Assembly: GCA_964637235.1 (NCBI GenBank) | Contig: CAZWVR010000004.1 | Span: 1-49,112 of the forward strand | From: CAZWVR01 sp964637235 | Lineage (GTDB): Bacteria; Bacteroidota; Bacteroidia; Bacteroidales; S143-33 | Reading direction: 5' to 3' | DNA: 49,112 bases | Shown: in pieces, positions 33,313 through 42,648 of the stretch | How the letters are laid out: each line of letters opens with the position of its first letter | Position numbering within the stretch: position 1 is the first letter of the stretch | The notes under the pieces: model-generated | What the model was told of the DNA's origin: nothing | The model's input: only the letters and a program-made list of their open reading frames with translations | Databases searched by the model: none | Program-made: the position numbers and the translations under genes

Positions 33313-34389
33313 TTAAAATTTATACACTATTGCATTAATGTTCATACCTGCCCCTATTGAGGTAAATACTGCGTAATCACCTTCTTTGAGTGTATGACCT
33401 TCCATTTTACCACGAAGTATTAAATCTAACATTGTTGGTATTGTAGCCACTGAGGAATTTCCAAGCCATCCTATGGTCATTGGCATTATTTCCGGTGGAA
33501 ATGTCTTATATCCATATAATCTAAATAGTCTTTTTACTATTGCACTGTCCATCTTTTCATTTGCCTGATGAATTAGTATTTTTTTTATTTTTTCTAATGG
33601 AACACCGGCTTTATCAATAGCTTTTTTTACAACATCTGGAACATTCTTTAATGCATATTCATATACTTTATGACCGTGCATCTTGGTGAAAAAATTATGC
33701 TCCCCTTTATAATCAGGATTTAATGAATGATTATTGTATATATAAAATGCTTCATTATAGGCATCATTGCGTGTTTGATGGGAGACTATTCCTATCGGTT
33801 CTTCACTTTCTACAGCTTCTAAAATTGTTGCACCCGAACCATCTGCAAATATCATTGAATCTCTATCGTGTGGATCCATAAAATAGGATAAAACTTCTGC
33901 TCCTATGATAAGTGCTCGTTTTACCTCGCCGGATTTTATATAGTAATTAGCTATTGTCATTGCTAATATCCAACCCGGGCAGCCAAAAACTACGTCATAA
34001 GGTATACAGTATGGATTTTTTATGCCTAAATAATGTTTTACTCTTGCTGCAAGGGCTGGAACCATATCTGAATGTCTATTTTGATCTGCATCTCCGTAAT
34101 TGTGAGCTAAAATAATTAAATCTATACTCTCCGGATCAATACCTGCATTTTCTATAGCTTTACGTGCTGCTTCTGTGGATATATCTGAATTTTTTTTACC
34201 TTCTTCCACATAGCGCCGTTCTTTTATTCCTGTTATCTCGTAAAATTTTTGTATCGTCTCCTCAGGAGATTTTTCTATCCGTTTACCGTATGTTTCAAAA
34301 AAATCATTGTTTATAAAATCTTCGTTTTTTATTACTCGCGGGGCTATATAACTACCAGTTCCGATAATTTTTGAATAGATTTGTGCCAT
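33313..34389 (-). CDS. 3-oxoacyl-ACP synthase III-like enzyme (FabH family)
   Basis: A 358-residue thiolase-fold enzyme with the full triad: Cys137 in VVFGCPGW, His274 in LIHQANEK and Asn311 in GNSSVATIP. Such enzymes join an acyl-CoA to malonyl-ACP, or to another acyl-CoA in special pathways. It stands alone, away from other fatty-acid genes. With the extra N-terminal region and no other fab genes nearby, it could be a pathway-specific KASIII rather than the housekeeping FabH. The start is the ATG at 34389: a promoter -7 element lies inside the longer frame that begins at 34440. Confidence 0.88.
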   Translation of the reverse strand: MAQIYSKIIGTGSYIAPRVIKNEDFINNDFFETYGKRIEKSPEETIQKFYEITGIKERRYVEEGKKNSDISTEAARKAIENAGIDPESIDLIILAHNYGDADQNRHSDMVPALAARVKHYLGIKNPYCIPYDVVFGCPGWILAMTIANYYIKSGEVKRALIIGAEVLSYFMDPHDRDSMIFADGSGATILEAVESEEPIGIVSHQTRNDAYNEAFYIYNNHSLNPDYKGEHNFFTKMHGHKVYEYALKNVPDVVKKAIDKAGVPLEKIKKILIHQANEKMDSAIVKRLFRLYGYKTFPPEIMPMTIGWLGNSSVATIPTMLDLILRGKMEGHTLKEGDYAVFTSIGAGMNINAIVYKF

Positions 34390-34408
34390 AACAGAAGTTT
34401 TTGATTGC

Positions 34409-34416
34409 CAAAGGTA
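34409..34416 (-). promoter_or_regulatory. -7 element of the FabH-like gene
   Basis: TACCTTTG on the minus strand (34416-34409), 20 bases before the ATG at 34389. It supports that start over the upstream ATG at 34440. Confidence 0.5.
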
Positions 34417-34513
34417 TAAAAAAAAATATTTTCTAAACATTTTTCTGATTACTGATCTCTCTTTTTTTATGATTTTATCAAAATTTTTTTGGAAATAACA
34501 GGCTTTTTATTTT

Positions 34514-34521
34514 TATTTTTG
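34514..34521 (+). promoter_or_regulatory. -7 element of the lipoprotein gene
   Basis: TATTTTTG with a TTTTTTTGG stretch about 22 bases upstream. It ends only five bases before the ATG at 34527, so the mRNA would have almost no leader. Confidence 0.45.
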
Positions 34522-34526
34522 CAAAA

Positions 34527-35243
34527 ATGAAATTTTTGTTCAGAATTCTAACCTTTGGGCTTTTGTTTTTTGTTTTTTCTGCTTGTTATAGAAAAACTCT
34601 CCCTGAAAATATTCATACTCTAAGTCTTGTCAATTCCATAGCTATTTTACGAATCTCCGATTTTTCCAAACCTGAAATTGTCTATTATAACGATGATATA
34701 CCTATGGAGGATTATTATGACGAATATTATGATGATGAGGATAATCAACTGAATTTCAATGTGAAATTGCTGAATAATGAAGTCCTTGTATATGATTATT
34801 CCTCAGTGCAATTAAATATGCCTTCTTCTGTAATAAGAAATTTTAGTTTTGACTTAGATAGTTCCGATATGTTCGGAAAAAAAGATGTTTTTCATTTTAA
34901 AAATTTAAAATTTGCGTTAAATTATTCTAATGTAATTTTGAATGATATTCAAGCAGATACTATAAGGCTTCATATGCAGGGGAAAAGCTATTTTATAATT
35001 GATAAAGGTCGCTCAAAGCTTTTTTCTATAACAGCCTCTGGGAATAGTCAATTTGTTTCACATTCTTTTAGCGCTAAAAATTTTTATATTGATTTAATGG
35101 ATAGCGCACGAGCAACTATTAGTTATTTTGATGAGGTTAGAGGTCGAATTTCAGGTAATTCTGAGCTAATAATAGATAGCGCTGATACTTCTAAGGTGCA
35201 TATTGTAGTGAATGATAATGCCAAAATTATTTTTAAAAATTGA
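34527..35243 (+). CDS. Lipoprotein, beta-helix/DUF2807-like
   Basis: A 238-residue protein with a lipobox (FFVFSAC, Cys at about residue 20). The mature part has an acidic stretch (MEDYYDEYYDDED) followed by repeating short strands (SARATISYFDEVRGRISGNSELIIDSADTSKVHIVVNDNAKIIF). These resemble the beta-helical head domain of DUF2807-type Bacteroidota proteins. Probably it faces the periplasm or surface. Its function is not known. It has its own promoter and is followed by parE. Confidence 0.75.
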   Translation: MKFLFRILTFGLLFFVFSACYRKTLPENIHTLSLVNSIAILRISDFSKPEIVYYNDDIPMEDYYDEYYDDEDNQLNFNVKLLNNEVLVYDYSSVQLNMPSSVIRNFSFDLDSSDMFGKKDVFHFKNLKFALNYSNVILNDIQADTIRLHMQGKSYFIIDKGRSKLFSITASGNSQFVSHSFSAKNFYIDLMDSARATISYFDEVRGRISGNSELIIDSADTSKVHIVVNDNAKIIFKN

Positions 35244-35291
35244 AAATAGTTTGTTGTTTCTCGCTATGCTTATAAATTTAGCATAAAATAT

Positions 35292-35299
35292 TACCTTTG
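35292..35299 (+). promoter_or_regulatory. -7 element of parE
   Basis: TACCTTTG, 15 bases before the parE ATG. The -33 element is not clear. Confidence 0.45.
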
Positions 35300-35313
35300 C
35301 AAAAAATTTTAAT

Positions 35314-37155
35314 ATGGTCGAAAAATATACAGAAGATACTATAAAAACATTAGATTGGCAGGAACATATCCGCCAAAGACCAGGAATGTATATAGGTAAA
35401 TTAGGCGATGGCAGTTCTCCCGATGATGGTATTTATGTGCTTATTAAAGAAGTTATGGATAATGCTGTTGATGAATTTATGATGGGCTTCGGAAAAATTA
35501 TTGAGCTGGAAGTAGGCGATGGATATGTAAAAGTAAGAGACTACGGTAGAGGAATTCCTTTGGGAAAAGTGCTTGATGTTGCCTCAAAGATGAATACCGG
35601 TGCTAAATACGATTCCAGAGTTTTTAAAAAGACTGTCGGCTTGAACGGTGTCGGAATAAAAGCTGTAAATGCACTTTCTAAGCGCTTTATTATAAAATCT
35701 ATACGCGATGGTAAGCTTAAAGCTGTTGAGTTTCGTAAAGGTTTACTTTATCGCGATTATCCATTGACTGATACTGACGAAAAAAATGGTACAGAAGTAT
35801 ATTTTGAACCTGACGAGACACTTTTTGTAAATTACCGTTTCCGACATTCCTTCATTGAACAGATGGTTAAAAATTATGTTTATCTAAATTCTGGTCTTAA
35901 AATAAAGCTAAATGGCGTTATTTATGAATCAAAAAATGGTTTATTAGATCTTTTACAGGAGAAAATAACATCAGAGTTGCTTTATCCGATTATTCATTTG
36001 AAAGGCAAAGATATAGAAATAGCTATGACGCACGGGATGCAGTATGGCGAAGAATATTATAGCTTTGTTAACGGACAATATACTTCGCAGGGTGGAACTC
36101 ATCTATTGGCTTTTAAAGAAGCTGTTGTAAAGGCTATACGAGATTTCTTTAAAAAAGATTTCCACGTCTCTGATATACGTATGTCTATTATTGCTGCTAT
36201 AAGTATAAAAGTTGAAAATCCTGTTTTTGAGTCTCAAACAAAAACTAAGCTCGGTTCAAAATATATGTATCCCGGTGGTCCTTCAATTCGTCAGTATGTG
36301 ATGGATTTTATAACAAAGTATCTTGACGATTATCTCCATAAAAACGAAGAAACTGCAAAAGCTATACTTGCTAAGATTCAAGACGCTGAAAAAGAACGAA
36401 AAGCTATTCAAAGCATCAAGAAAATAACTAAACTTAAAAATCGTAAAATTTCATTGCATAATAAAAAATTAAGAGACTGCGATGTCCATTATAATACAAA
36501 TCACCCGCGTAGAGAAGAATCTACTATTTTTATTACAGAGGGAGATTCTGCAAGTGGCTCAATTACAAAAGCTCGAGATGTGACCACACAAGCTGTTTTT
36601 AGTTTGCGCGGTAAACCTCTTAATACTTATGGTTTGAGTAAAAAAGTTATATACGAAAATGAAGAGTTTAACCTTCTGCAAGCAGCTTTGAATATTGAGG
36701 AAGGACTGGAAAATTTGAGATATAATCGTATTGTAATCGCAACCGACGCCGATGTAGATGGTATGCATATTCGGTTGCTTTTAATTAGCTTTTTTTTGAA
36801 TTTTTTCCCTGAACTTATAAAACAAAATCATCTATTTGTTTTGCAAACACCTCTTTTCAGAGTTAGAAATAAACAGAAAACTATTTATTGCTATTCGGAG
36901 GAGGAGAAACAAAAAGCACTTCAAGAATTAGGAAACAATGCAGAAATAACCCGTTTTAAGGGACTTGGTGAAATTTCTCCCGATGAATTTAAAAATTTTA
37001 TAGGTAAGGATATGCGTCTTGAACCTGTTCGTATAACACAAAAAGATGCAATAAATGAATTATTGAAATTCTATATGGGGAAAAATACACCTCAACGTCA
37101 GGAATTTATTATCAATAATTTACGTGTAGAGGAAGAATATTCCCCAGAAATCTGA
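35314..37155 (+). CDS. parE: DNA topoisomerase IV subunit B
   Basis: A 613-residue type II topoisomerase ATPase subunit. The GHKL ATP site shows RPGMYIG, EVMDNAVDEF and GRGIPLG, then GLNGVGIKAVNALS. The TOPRIM domain shows TEGDSASGS and ATDADVDGMHIR. The length is that of ParE, much shorter than GyrB of many bacteria, and fits the Bacteroidota topoisomerase IV form. ParE with ParC unlinks daughter chromosomes. parC is not next to it; murG follows after 21 bases, which may place parE in the same transcript as the division cluster. Confidence 0.92.
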   Translation: MVEKYTEDTIKTLDWQEHIRQRPGMYIGKLGDGSSPDDGIYVLIKEVMDNAVDEFMMGFGKIIELEVGDGYVKVRDYGRGIPLGKVLDVASKMNTGAKYDSRVFKKTVGLNGVGIKAVNALSKRFIIKSIRDGKLKAVEFRKGLLYRDYPLTDTDEKNGTEVYFEPDETLFVNYRFRHSFIEQMVKNYVYLNSGLKIKLNGVIYESKNGLLDLLQEKITSELLYPIIHLKGKDIEIAMTHGMQYGEEYYSFVNGQYTSQGGTHLLAFKEAVVKAIRDFFKKDFHVSDIRMSIIAAISIKVENPVFESQTKTKLGSKYMYPGGPSIRQYVMDFITKYLDDYLHKNEETAKAILAKIQDAEKERKAIQSIKKITKLKNRKISLHNKKLRDCDVHYNTNHPRREESTIFITEGDSASGSITKARDVTTQAVFSLRGKPLNTYGLSKKVIYENEEFNLLQAALNIEEGLENLRYNRIVIATDADVDGMHIRLLLISFFLNFFPELIKQNHLFVLQTPLFRVRNKQKTIYCYSEEEKQKALQELGNNAEITRFKGLGEISPDEFKNFIGKDMRLEPVRITQKDAINELLKFYMGKNTPQRQEFIINNLRVEEEYSPEI

Positions 37156-37176
37156 CTTTATGAATTTTATTGATAT

Positions 37177-38283
37177 ATGGAAAAAGCTAAACCTAAAATA
37201 ATTATCACCGGCGGAGGTACTGGTGGGCACGTATATCCTGCCATAGCCATAGCTGATACTATTCGTAAGAAAAGACCTGATGCCGAAATATTATTCGTAG
37301 GAGCAAAAGGGAAACTGGAAAGTGTTAAAGTGCCTCAGGCAGGATATAATATTATTACTTTGCCTGTAAAAGGGCTTCCAAGACGTCTGAGTATCAAGGC
37401 TTTGGTGAGTTTCTTAGATTTTATTATTAGCATTTATAAAGCAAAAAAAATAATTAAAAGCTTTAAGCCCAATATTGTTATTGGCGTAGGTGGTTATGCA
37501 AGCGCACCTATTTTATATGCCGTGCGAAAAAAAAATATTTGCATTTTTTTACAAGAACAAAATTCTTTTCCTGGTCTTACAAATAGATATTTTGCAAAAT
37601 ATGCTAATAAAATTTTTGTTGCCTATGAAGGGTTGGAAAAATGGTTCCCTACTGAAAAAATAATTTATAGTGGTAATCCTGTGCGTAATTTCTACGAAAA
37701 TATGCCTTCTAAGAAAAAAGCTTTGGAGTATTTTAATTTTAAAGACAATATCCCTACGATTTTCTTAACTGGTGGTAGTCTTGGCTCTGAAACTTTAAAT
37801 TTAAGCGTTCTGAAAAATATTGATTTGATACTCAACAATAATATTCAATTTATATGGCAAACCGGAAAAATTTATTACAATCGTATTATGAGCCAACTCA
37901 AAGATAAACATTTACCTAATATTGTCATTAAACCGTTTATTGATAATATGATTTATGCGTATACCGCAGCAGACTTAGTGATAGCTCGCGCTGGTGCTAT
38001 CACAGTTTCGGAACTCGCCATTTTACATAAGCCTGTTATCTTTGTCCCTTCTCCTAATGTTGCAGAAGATCATCAGAGGAAAAATGCTTTGGCATTAGTT
38101 CAGAAAAATGCTGCATTGATAATTGATGATAACCAAGCTCCCCAAAAACTTATAAAAACCGCCATAGAAATTGTGCATAATCCTGAAAAATTACGCAAAT
38201 TATCAGAAAATATAGCTCTTTTTGCTAAACCACAAGCCGCAGATACTATTGTTGATTTTATCCTTAGTTGTTTAGAACACTAA
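37177..38283 (+). CDS. murG: UDP-GlcNAc:lipid II synthase MurG
   Basis: A 368-residue GT28 glycosyltransferase that adds GlcNAc to lipid I on the inner face of the membrane. Visible are the glycine loops GGGTGGHVYPAIAIA and GVGGYASAP, the acceptor-site QEQNSFPGLTNR, the GGSLGSETLN loop and the UDP-GlcNAc-binding ARAGAITVSELAIL. It opens the division and cell-wall cluster in this window (murG, lipoprotein, murC, ftsQ, ftsA, ftsZ). Confidence 0.97.
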   Translation: MEKAKPKIIITGGGTGGHVYPAIAIADTIRKKRPDAEILFVGAKGKLESVKVPQAGYNIITLPVKGLPRRLSIKALVSFLDFIISIYKAKKIIKSFKPNIVIGVGGYASAPILYAVRKKNICIFLQEQNSFPGLTNRYFAKYANKIFVAYEGLEKWFPTEKIIYSGNPVRNFYENMPSKKKALEYFNFKDNIPTIFLTGGSLGSETLNLSVLKNIDLILNNNIQFIWQTGKIYYNRIMSQLKDKHLPNIVIKPFIDNMIYAYTAADLVIARAGAITVSELAILHKPVIFVPSPNVAEDHQRKNALALVQKNAALIIDDNQAPQKLIKTAIEIVHNPEKLRKLSENIALFAKPQAADTIVDFILSCLEH

Positions 38284-38298
38284 ATTTTTTTATTTTTG
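38268..38298 (+). promoter_or_regulatory. Promoter inside the division cluster
   Basis: TTG (38268-38270), a 20-base spacer and TATTTTTG (38291-38298), overlapping the 3' end of murG and 23 bases before the lipoprotein ATG. It could also drive murC, ftsQ, ftsA and ftsZ. Confidence 0.6.
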
Positions 38299-38321
38299 AT
38301 AACAACAAAAAAGTTCTAATT

Positions 38322-39179
38322 ATGAAACCAAAAATCCCTTTATTGTTGCTATTTATTGGACTGATTACTTTTATTTTTTCTTGCCAACAATCTCAGAAGG
38401 TTAATACCGACGTATATACGACCGCGCTTAAATTGTCCGATAAAATTATTGATGTATATCTGACTATTGATAAAATAAATGAAAATACTTATTACCGCCA
38501 AAGTTTAGCCTCTATTCTCACAGATTCAGGTAAAACAATAGCTTTTAAACCTATATTACGCAATAAAAATGACATTGAAATAATAATGGCTTATAAAGAC
38601 TATCTCTCTGATGTTTATTCTAAAATCACTAATAATGAAAATATTTCAGATGCCACTGTGAAAGCAGATGTAAAAGCATTGTTAACGCTTGTAGATAGCT
38701 TACATCCAAATGTTTATTCACGAAAAATTGAAAAAATTTCTGCTTTGATATCAAATCCAAATATCAAATTTGATATCTTGACATATTATGTGGTAGATTT
38801 ACTATCAGATATCCTTTATTCTGATGTTAAAAAATGGGTGAGTTCGGTAGATAGCGCTTATAATGTATATGCATATAAGCTTGATAGAATACCTATATCT
38901 GTTTTTGATATGCAAAAATTGCAAAAATATATATATGAGCCTTATAAGGGAAATAAAAAACTTGTAGAAATCTATAAACAAAATCTAAAACAAGAGGCAA
39001 TGATATATAAAAATAAATTTAAAGATAAAGCAACTGGCGCTTATATTGCTATGAAGGACTTTAAAGAATTACTTTTAGAACTTCATAATGCTAATCCTGA
39101 TATGAGTTTCGTTTATTATAAACTTGCTAAAATCAAAGCTTATACAAACAAAAAAGTTATTCGTAATGACGAAAAATAA
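38322..39179 (+). CDS. Unknown lipoprotein inserted between murG and murC
   Basis: A 285-residue protein with a signal peptide and lipobox (LITFIFSC, Cys at about residue 21). The mature part is mostly helical and rich in Lys, Asp and Tyr; no family is recognised. The ATG at 38322 follows CTAATT and suits the signal peptide, whereas a longer frame starting at 38268 overlaps murG. Its end overlaps the murC start by 14 bases, which implies coupled translation. The position suggests a part in envelope growth or division, but nothing in the sequence proves it. Confidence 0.75.
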   Translation: MKPKIPLLLLFIGLITFIFSCQQSQKVNTDVYTTALKLSDKIIDVYLTIDKINENTYYRQSLASILTDSGKTIAFKPILRNKNDIEIIMAYKDYLSDVYSKITNNENISDATVKADVKALLTLVDSLHPNVYSRKIEKISALISNPNIKFDILTYYVVDLLSDILYSDVKKWVSSVDSAYNVYAYKLDRIPISVFDMQKLQKYIYEPYKGNKKLVEIYKQNLKQEAMIYKNKFKDKATGAYIAMKDFKELLLELHNANPDMSFVYYKLAKIKAYTNKKVIRNDEK

Positions 39180-40530
39180 AGACAAAAGAAATATATATTT
39201 TATAGGCATTGGCGGAATTGGTATGAGCGCTTTGGCTCGATATTTTATAGATATGGGGTATAAAGTAGCTGGTTATGATAAAGTCCGTACTCAAATTACT
39301 GATGATCTGGAAAAATTAGGTGCTAAAATCTATTATCAGGACGATATAGCTTTGATACCAAAGCCATTTAAAGATAAAGATTTCACTACTGTTATCTATA
39401 CACCGGCAATCCCTCCGGAAAATACTATCCTTTCTTTTTTTAAAAATAATGATTTTGAGGTAAAGAAACGTTCAGATATATTAGCAGATATAACTCGTGA
39501 AAATAAAACAATTGCTATCGCTGGAACACACGGTAAAACTTCAATATCTGCTATGATTGCACATATTTTATATGAAGCAGGTATCCTGAAAGCTGGTTTT
39601 ATCGGTGGAATTGTCAATAATTATAATTCTAACTATATAAAAGGAAAAAATACTGGTTTTGTGGTCGTGGAAGCCGACGAATATGACAGAACTTTCTTAA
39701 AATTAAGCCCAGATATTGCCCTTGTTAGTGCCTTAGATATTGATCATCTTGATATATACAAAAATAAAGAAAATTTAACACAAGCCTTTGAAAATTTTTT
39801 AAAACTGGTACCAGAAAATGGTTTAAAAATCCTTAATAAGCAAATTTCATTGAACATAGAAAAATATTATACTTATTCTGGAACTGCTCCTGCTGATTTT
39901 TATGCAGATAACCCTTTTATTTTTAAGGGAATACAGGAATTTAATATTTATACCCCCGAGGGAATTATAGAAGATGTGCAGCTTGCCCTACCGGGACGCG
40001 TAAACGTTGAAAACGCTATTGCAGCAGCTTCTATTGCTACTCTTTTACGTGTAGATCCAGATACTATTGCAGATGCTCTTTATTCTTTTAAAGGTGTTCA
40101 GAGGCGTTTCCAAAAACTTTTTGATAATGGTAAGAAAATTTTTTATACAGATTATGCACATCTGCCCCAAGAAATTAGTGCTCTTAAACAGGCAATAGAA
40201 GAATTTTATATCAATAGAAAAATTTTGGCAATATTTCAACCTCATTTATATTCTCGTACTAAGGATTTGGCAGATGAATTTGCCGCTGTTTTAGATACAT
40301 TCCCAAATGTCATTTTGGCACCTATATATCCTGCCAGAGAAAAACCTATTCCAGGAGTTGATTCTGACTTGATACTTAGAAAAATGAAAAATAAAAATGC
40401 CCAAGTTATTCCTTTATCCCAAATTCCTCAGAAAATAAAAAATTACGATTTTGATATAATTTTGACAATTGGAGCTGGCGATATTGTTAATATTAACCCA
40501 CAAATAGTACAGATACTAACATCTTTATAG
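39166..40530 (+). CDS. murC: UDP-N-acetylmuramate--L-alanine ligase
   Basis: A 454-residue Mur ligase that adds L-Ala to UDP-MurNAc in the cytoplasm. Motifs: YFIGIGGIGMSALARY (UDP site), GTHGKTSISAM (ATP loop), EADEYDRTFL and DYAHLPQEI, with HLYSRT in the C-terminal domain. The neighbours murG and ftsQ favour MurC over the recycling ligase Mpl. The start at 39166 gives the usual N-terminus; the longer frame from 39124 lies within the upstream lipoprotein gene. The ftsQ start follows after one base. Confidence 0.96.
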   Translation: MTKNKDKRNIYFIGIGGIGMSALARYFIDMGYKVAGYDKVRTQITDDLEKLGAKIYYQDDIALIPKPFKDKDFTTVIYTPAIPPENTILSFFKNNDFEVKKRSDILADITRENKTIAIAGTHGKTSISAMIAHILYEAGILKAGFIGGIVNNYNSNYIKGKNTGFVVVEADEYDRTFLKLSPDIALVSALDIDHLDIYKNKENLTQAFENFLKLVPENGLKILNKQISLNIEKYYTYSGTAPADFYADNPFIFKGIQEFNIYTPEGIIEDVQLALPGRVNVENAIAAASIATLLRVDPDTIADALYSFKGVQRRFQKLFDNGKKIFYTDYAHLPQEISALKQAIEEFYINRKILAIFQPHLYSRTKDLADEFAAVLDTFPNVILAPIYPAREKPIPGVDSDLILRKMKNKNAQVIPLSQIPQKIKNYDFDIILTIGAGDIVNINPQIVQILTSL

Positions 40531-40531
40531 T

Positions 40532-41332
40532 ATGAAAAAGTTTTTGAGAAAATACAGAAGATTGTTGATTTTTTTACTTATTCTTGGTTTGATTATTGTT
40601 TCCATTATTTTGCAAAGAAATTATTCTCAAACTCTTTGTACTGATTTGGTGATTAAAATAAAAAATAAAAAACAAGCACCTTTTATTGACGAAAATTATG
40701 TGAAAGCCTATCTTTATAAAGTATTGAAAACTCCTGTAATAGGAGTACCTTTTTCAAAAATAGATATGAATAAATTGGAGAAAGATTTTTTGAAAAATCC
40801 ATATCTGAAAAGTATTCAAGTATATAGGGCTAAAAAAACAAAAATTTTCATAGAAATAGAACAAAGAGTACCTATGGTCTGCTTTTTGTATAATGATGGC
40901 AAATGCTTTTTTGTTGATACTCAGGGTGTTATAATGCCGAATATGAGAGGAAAGCCTGTATATGTTCCTATTGTCAGTGGATATATTGAACCAAAAATAA
41001 ATTTTTCGGATTTAAAAAAAATAACCATTTTTGCAGATAATAAGGTAAAGAATACTTTACTTGGAAAATTGTATTTTTTAGTTAAAAAAATAGAAGCAAA
41101 TGACGATTTGAAGGGACTTATAGATCAATACTATGTGGATGAAAATAAAAATTTAATATTGATAAGCAAAGTCGGAGATTTTAAAATTTTTTTTGGAAAA
41201 ATGAATAATATTGAAAATAAAATAACGAAATTAAAAGTTTTATTTAAAGAAATTTTACCTAAAAAAGGATGGGCAAAATATTCTCGGTTTAATTTTGACT
41301 ATAAAAATCAAATAGTTGCTGAAATAAAATAA
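40532..41332 (+). CDS. ftsQ: Cell division protein FtsQ
   Basis: A 266-residue protein with one N-terminal membrane helix (about residues 10-28) and a periplasmic part with a POTRA-like region (FSKIDMNKLEKDFLKNPYLKSIQVYRAKKTKIFIEIEQRVP) followed by a FtsQ-type beta domain (CFFVDTQGVIMP). Sequence similarity in this family is low; the identification rests on the motif IEQRVP and on position between murC and ftsA. It links the early and late division proteins. Confidence 0.92.
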   Translation: MKKFLRKYRRLLIFLLILGLIIVSIILQRNYSQTLCTDLVIKIKNKKQAPFIDENYVKAYLYKVLKTPVIGVPFSKIDMNKLEKDFLKNPYLKSIQVYRAKKTKIFIEIEQRVPMVCFLYNDGKCFFVDTQGVIMPNMRGKPVYVPIVSGYIEPKINFSDLKKITIFADNKVKNTLLGKLYFLVKKIEANDDLKGLIDQYYVDENKNLILISKVGDFKIFFGKMNNIENKITKLKVLFKEILPKKGWAKYSRFNFDYKNQIVAEIK

Positions 41333-41337
41333 AACCT

Positions 41338-42642
41338 ATGAAGCAAATTGCAGTAATAGATATAGGTACAACAAAAGTTGTAGCCATTGTAGCGCAAAAA
41401 AATCAAGATAATAAGATACAAATTCTAGGATATGGACAAAGCACTTCTCGCGGTATCGTAAATGGTATAATAAGAAATATTCCAGAGGCTTTGGAAGCTA
41501 TTAGAGAAGCAGTACAAAAAGCTAAATCACAAGCAGGAGACTTCTCAGAAGTTTATATCGGTATAGCAGGACATTATATTAGAAGCGAAAGCGTTACTCA
41601 TTTTGTCGTCGTAGAAACAGAAAAAGTAACTAAAAATGATATGCAACGACTTTTAAGTCAGGCATATAGTATGGCAGTTTCAGATGATGAGAAAATTATA
41701 CACGTGATACCTCAGGAGTATATCATTGACGATAAAGAATATACTGATAATCCACTGATGATGCCAGCTAAGAAACTTGGGGCTAATTTGCTTTTAATTA
41801 AAGGGAAGGAAACAGCTTATAGAATTATAGAGAGTATTTTATCACAACTTAATATTACAGTTAAAAAAATTGTTTTGGAACCATTAGCCGCGGCAGCTGC
41901 TGTACTTGATAAGGACGAAAAAGAAAGTGGAGTCGCACTTGTGGATATAGGAGGCGGTACTACTGACCTTATAATATTTAAAGATGGAAAAGTTAGACAA
42001 ACTACAATAATACCTTTCGGAGGCAATAATGTAACAAATGATATTGCCAAAGGCTTACAAATAACTGCTGCCCATGCAGAAAAAATAAAAGTTGAATATG
42101 CATATTCTATTGTGCCTATACCAGCAGATAAAAATAAAGAAATATCTATTTCTGGTATAGCTGGTAGAAAAAATAGAAAAACTAATGTGGAAAAAATCTC
42201 TAAAATAGCATTTGCGAGAATGCTCGAAATTGTAGATACTATTAAATTTAGAATTGAAGAATGGGAGTTGCGTGATCAATTAAATGCTGGGATTACGATT
42301 ACAGGAGGCGGTTCTTTACTAAGAGGTACCGAAACTCTTTTTCGATTTCGTACTGATATAGATACTAGAATAGCACAACCTGATTTGAATAATTTTGTTA
42401 ATATATCGGAATACGAATTTTTGAAAAATCCACGCTATGCTACTGTAATAGGTTTGATATTAACAGCTTTTCAAGATTATGATAAAAATGAAAATCTAAA
42501 ACAGCAAAATAATAAAGATGCATCGCAAGAGGGAACCGAGCAAAGCGAACAAGAAAATACAAAACATAAAGATTTCTTTAATCGAATATGGAGCTCTATA
42601 AAATCATTTTTTATAGATAATTCTGATGAAAATTTAAACTAA
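41338..42642 (+). CDS. ftsA: Cell division protein FtsA
   Basis: A 434-residue actin-like protein that tethers FtsZ to the membrane. Seen are the phosphate-1 loop AVIDIGTTKVVAIV, the SHS2/1C region, LVDIGGGTTDLIIF (phosphate 2) and the GITITGGGSLLRGTETL adenosine motif. After a Gln/Glu-rich linker the C-terminus FFNRIWSSIKSFFIDN is an amphipathic helix suited to membrane attachment. ftsZ follows after 6 bases. Confidence 0.96.
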   Translation: MKQIAVIDIGTTKVVAIVAQKNQDNKIQILGYGQSTSRGIVNGIIRNIPEALEAIREAVQKAKSQAGDFSEVYIGIAGHYIRSESVTHFVVVETEKVTKNDMQRLLSQAYSMAVSDDEKIIHVIPQEYIIDDKEYTDNPLMMPAKKLGANLLLIKGKETAYRIIESILSQLNITVKKIVLEPLAAAAAVLDKDEKESGVALVDIGGGTTDLIIFKDGKVRQTTIIPFGGNNVTNDIAKGLQITAAHAEKIKVEYAYSIVPIPADKNKEISISGIAGRKNRKTNVEKISKIAFARMLEIVDTIKFRIEEWELRDQLNAGITITGGGSLLRGTETLFRFRTDIDTRIAQPDLNNFVNISEYEFLKNPRYATVIGLILTAFQDYDKNENLKQQNNKDASQEGTEQSEQENTKHKDFFNRIWSSIKSFFIDNSDENLN

Positions 42643-42648
42643 ACAATT

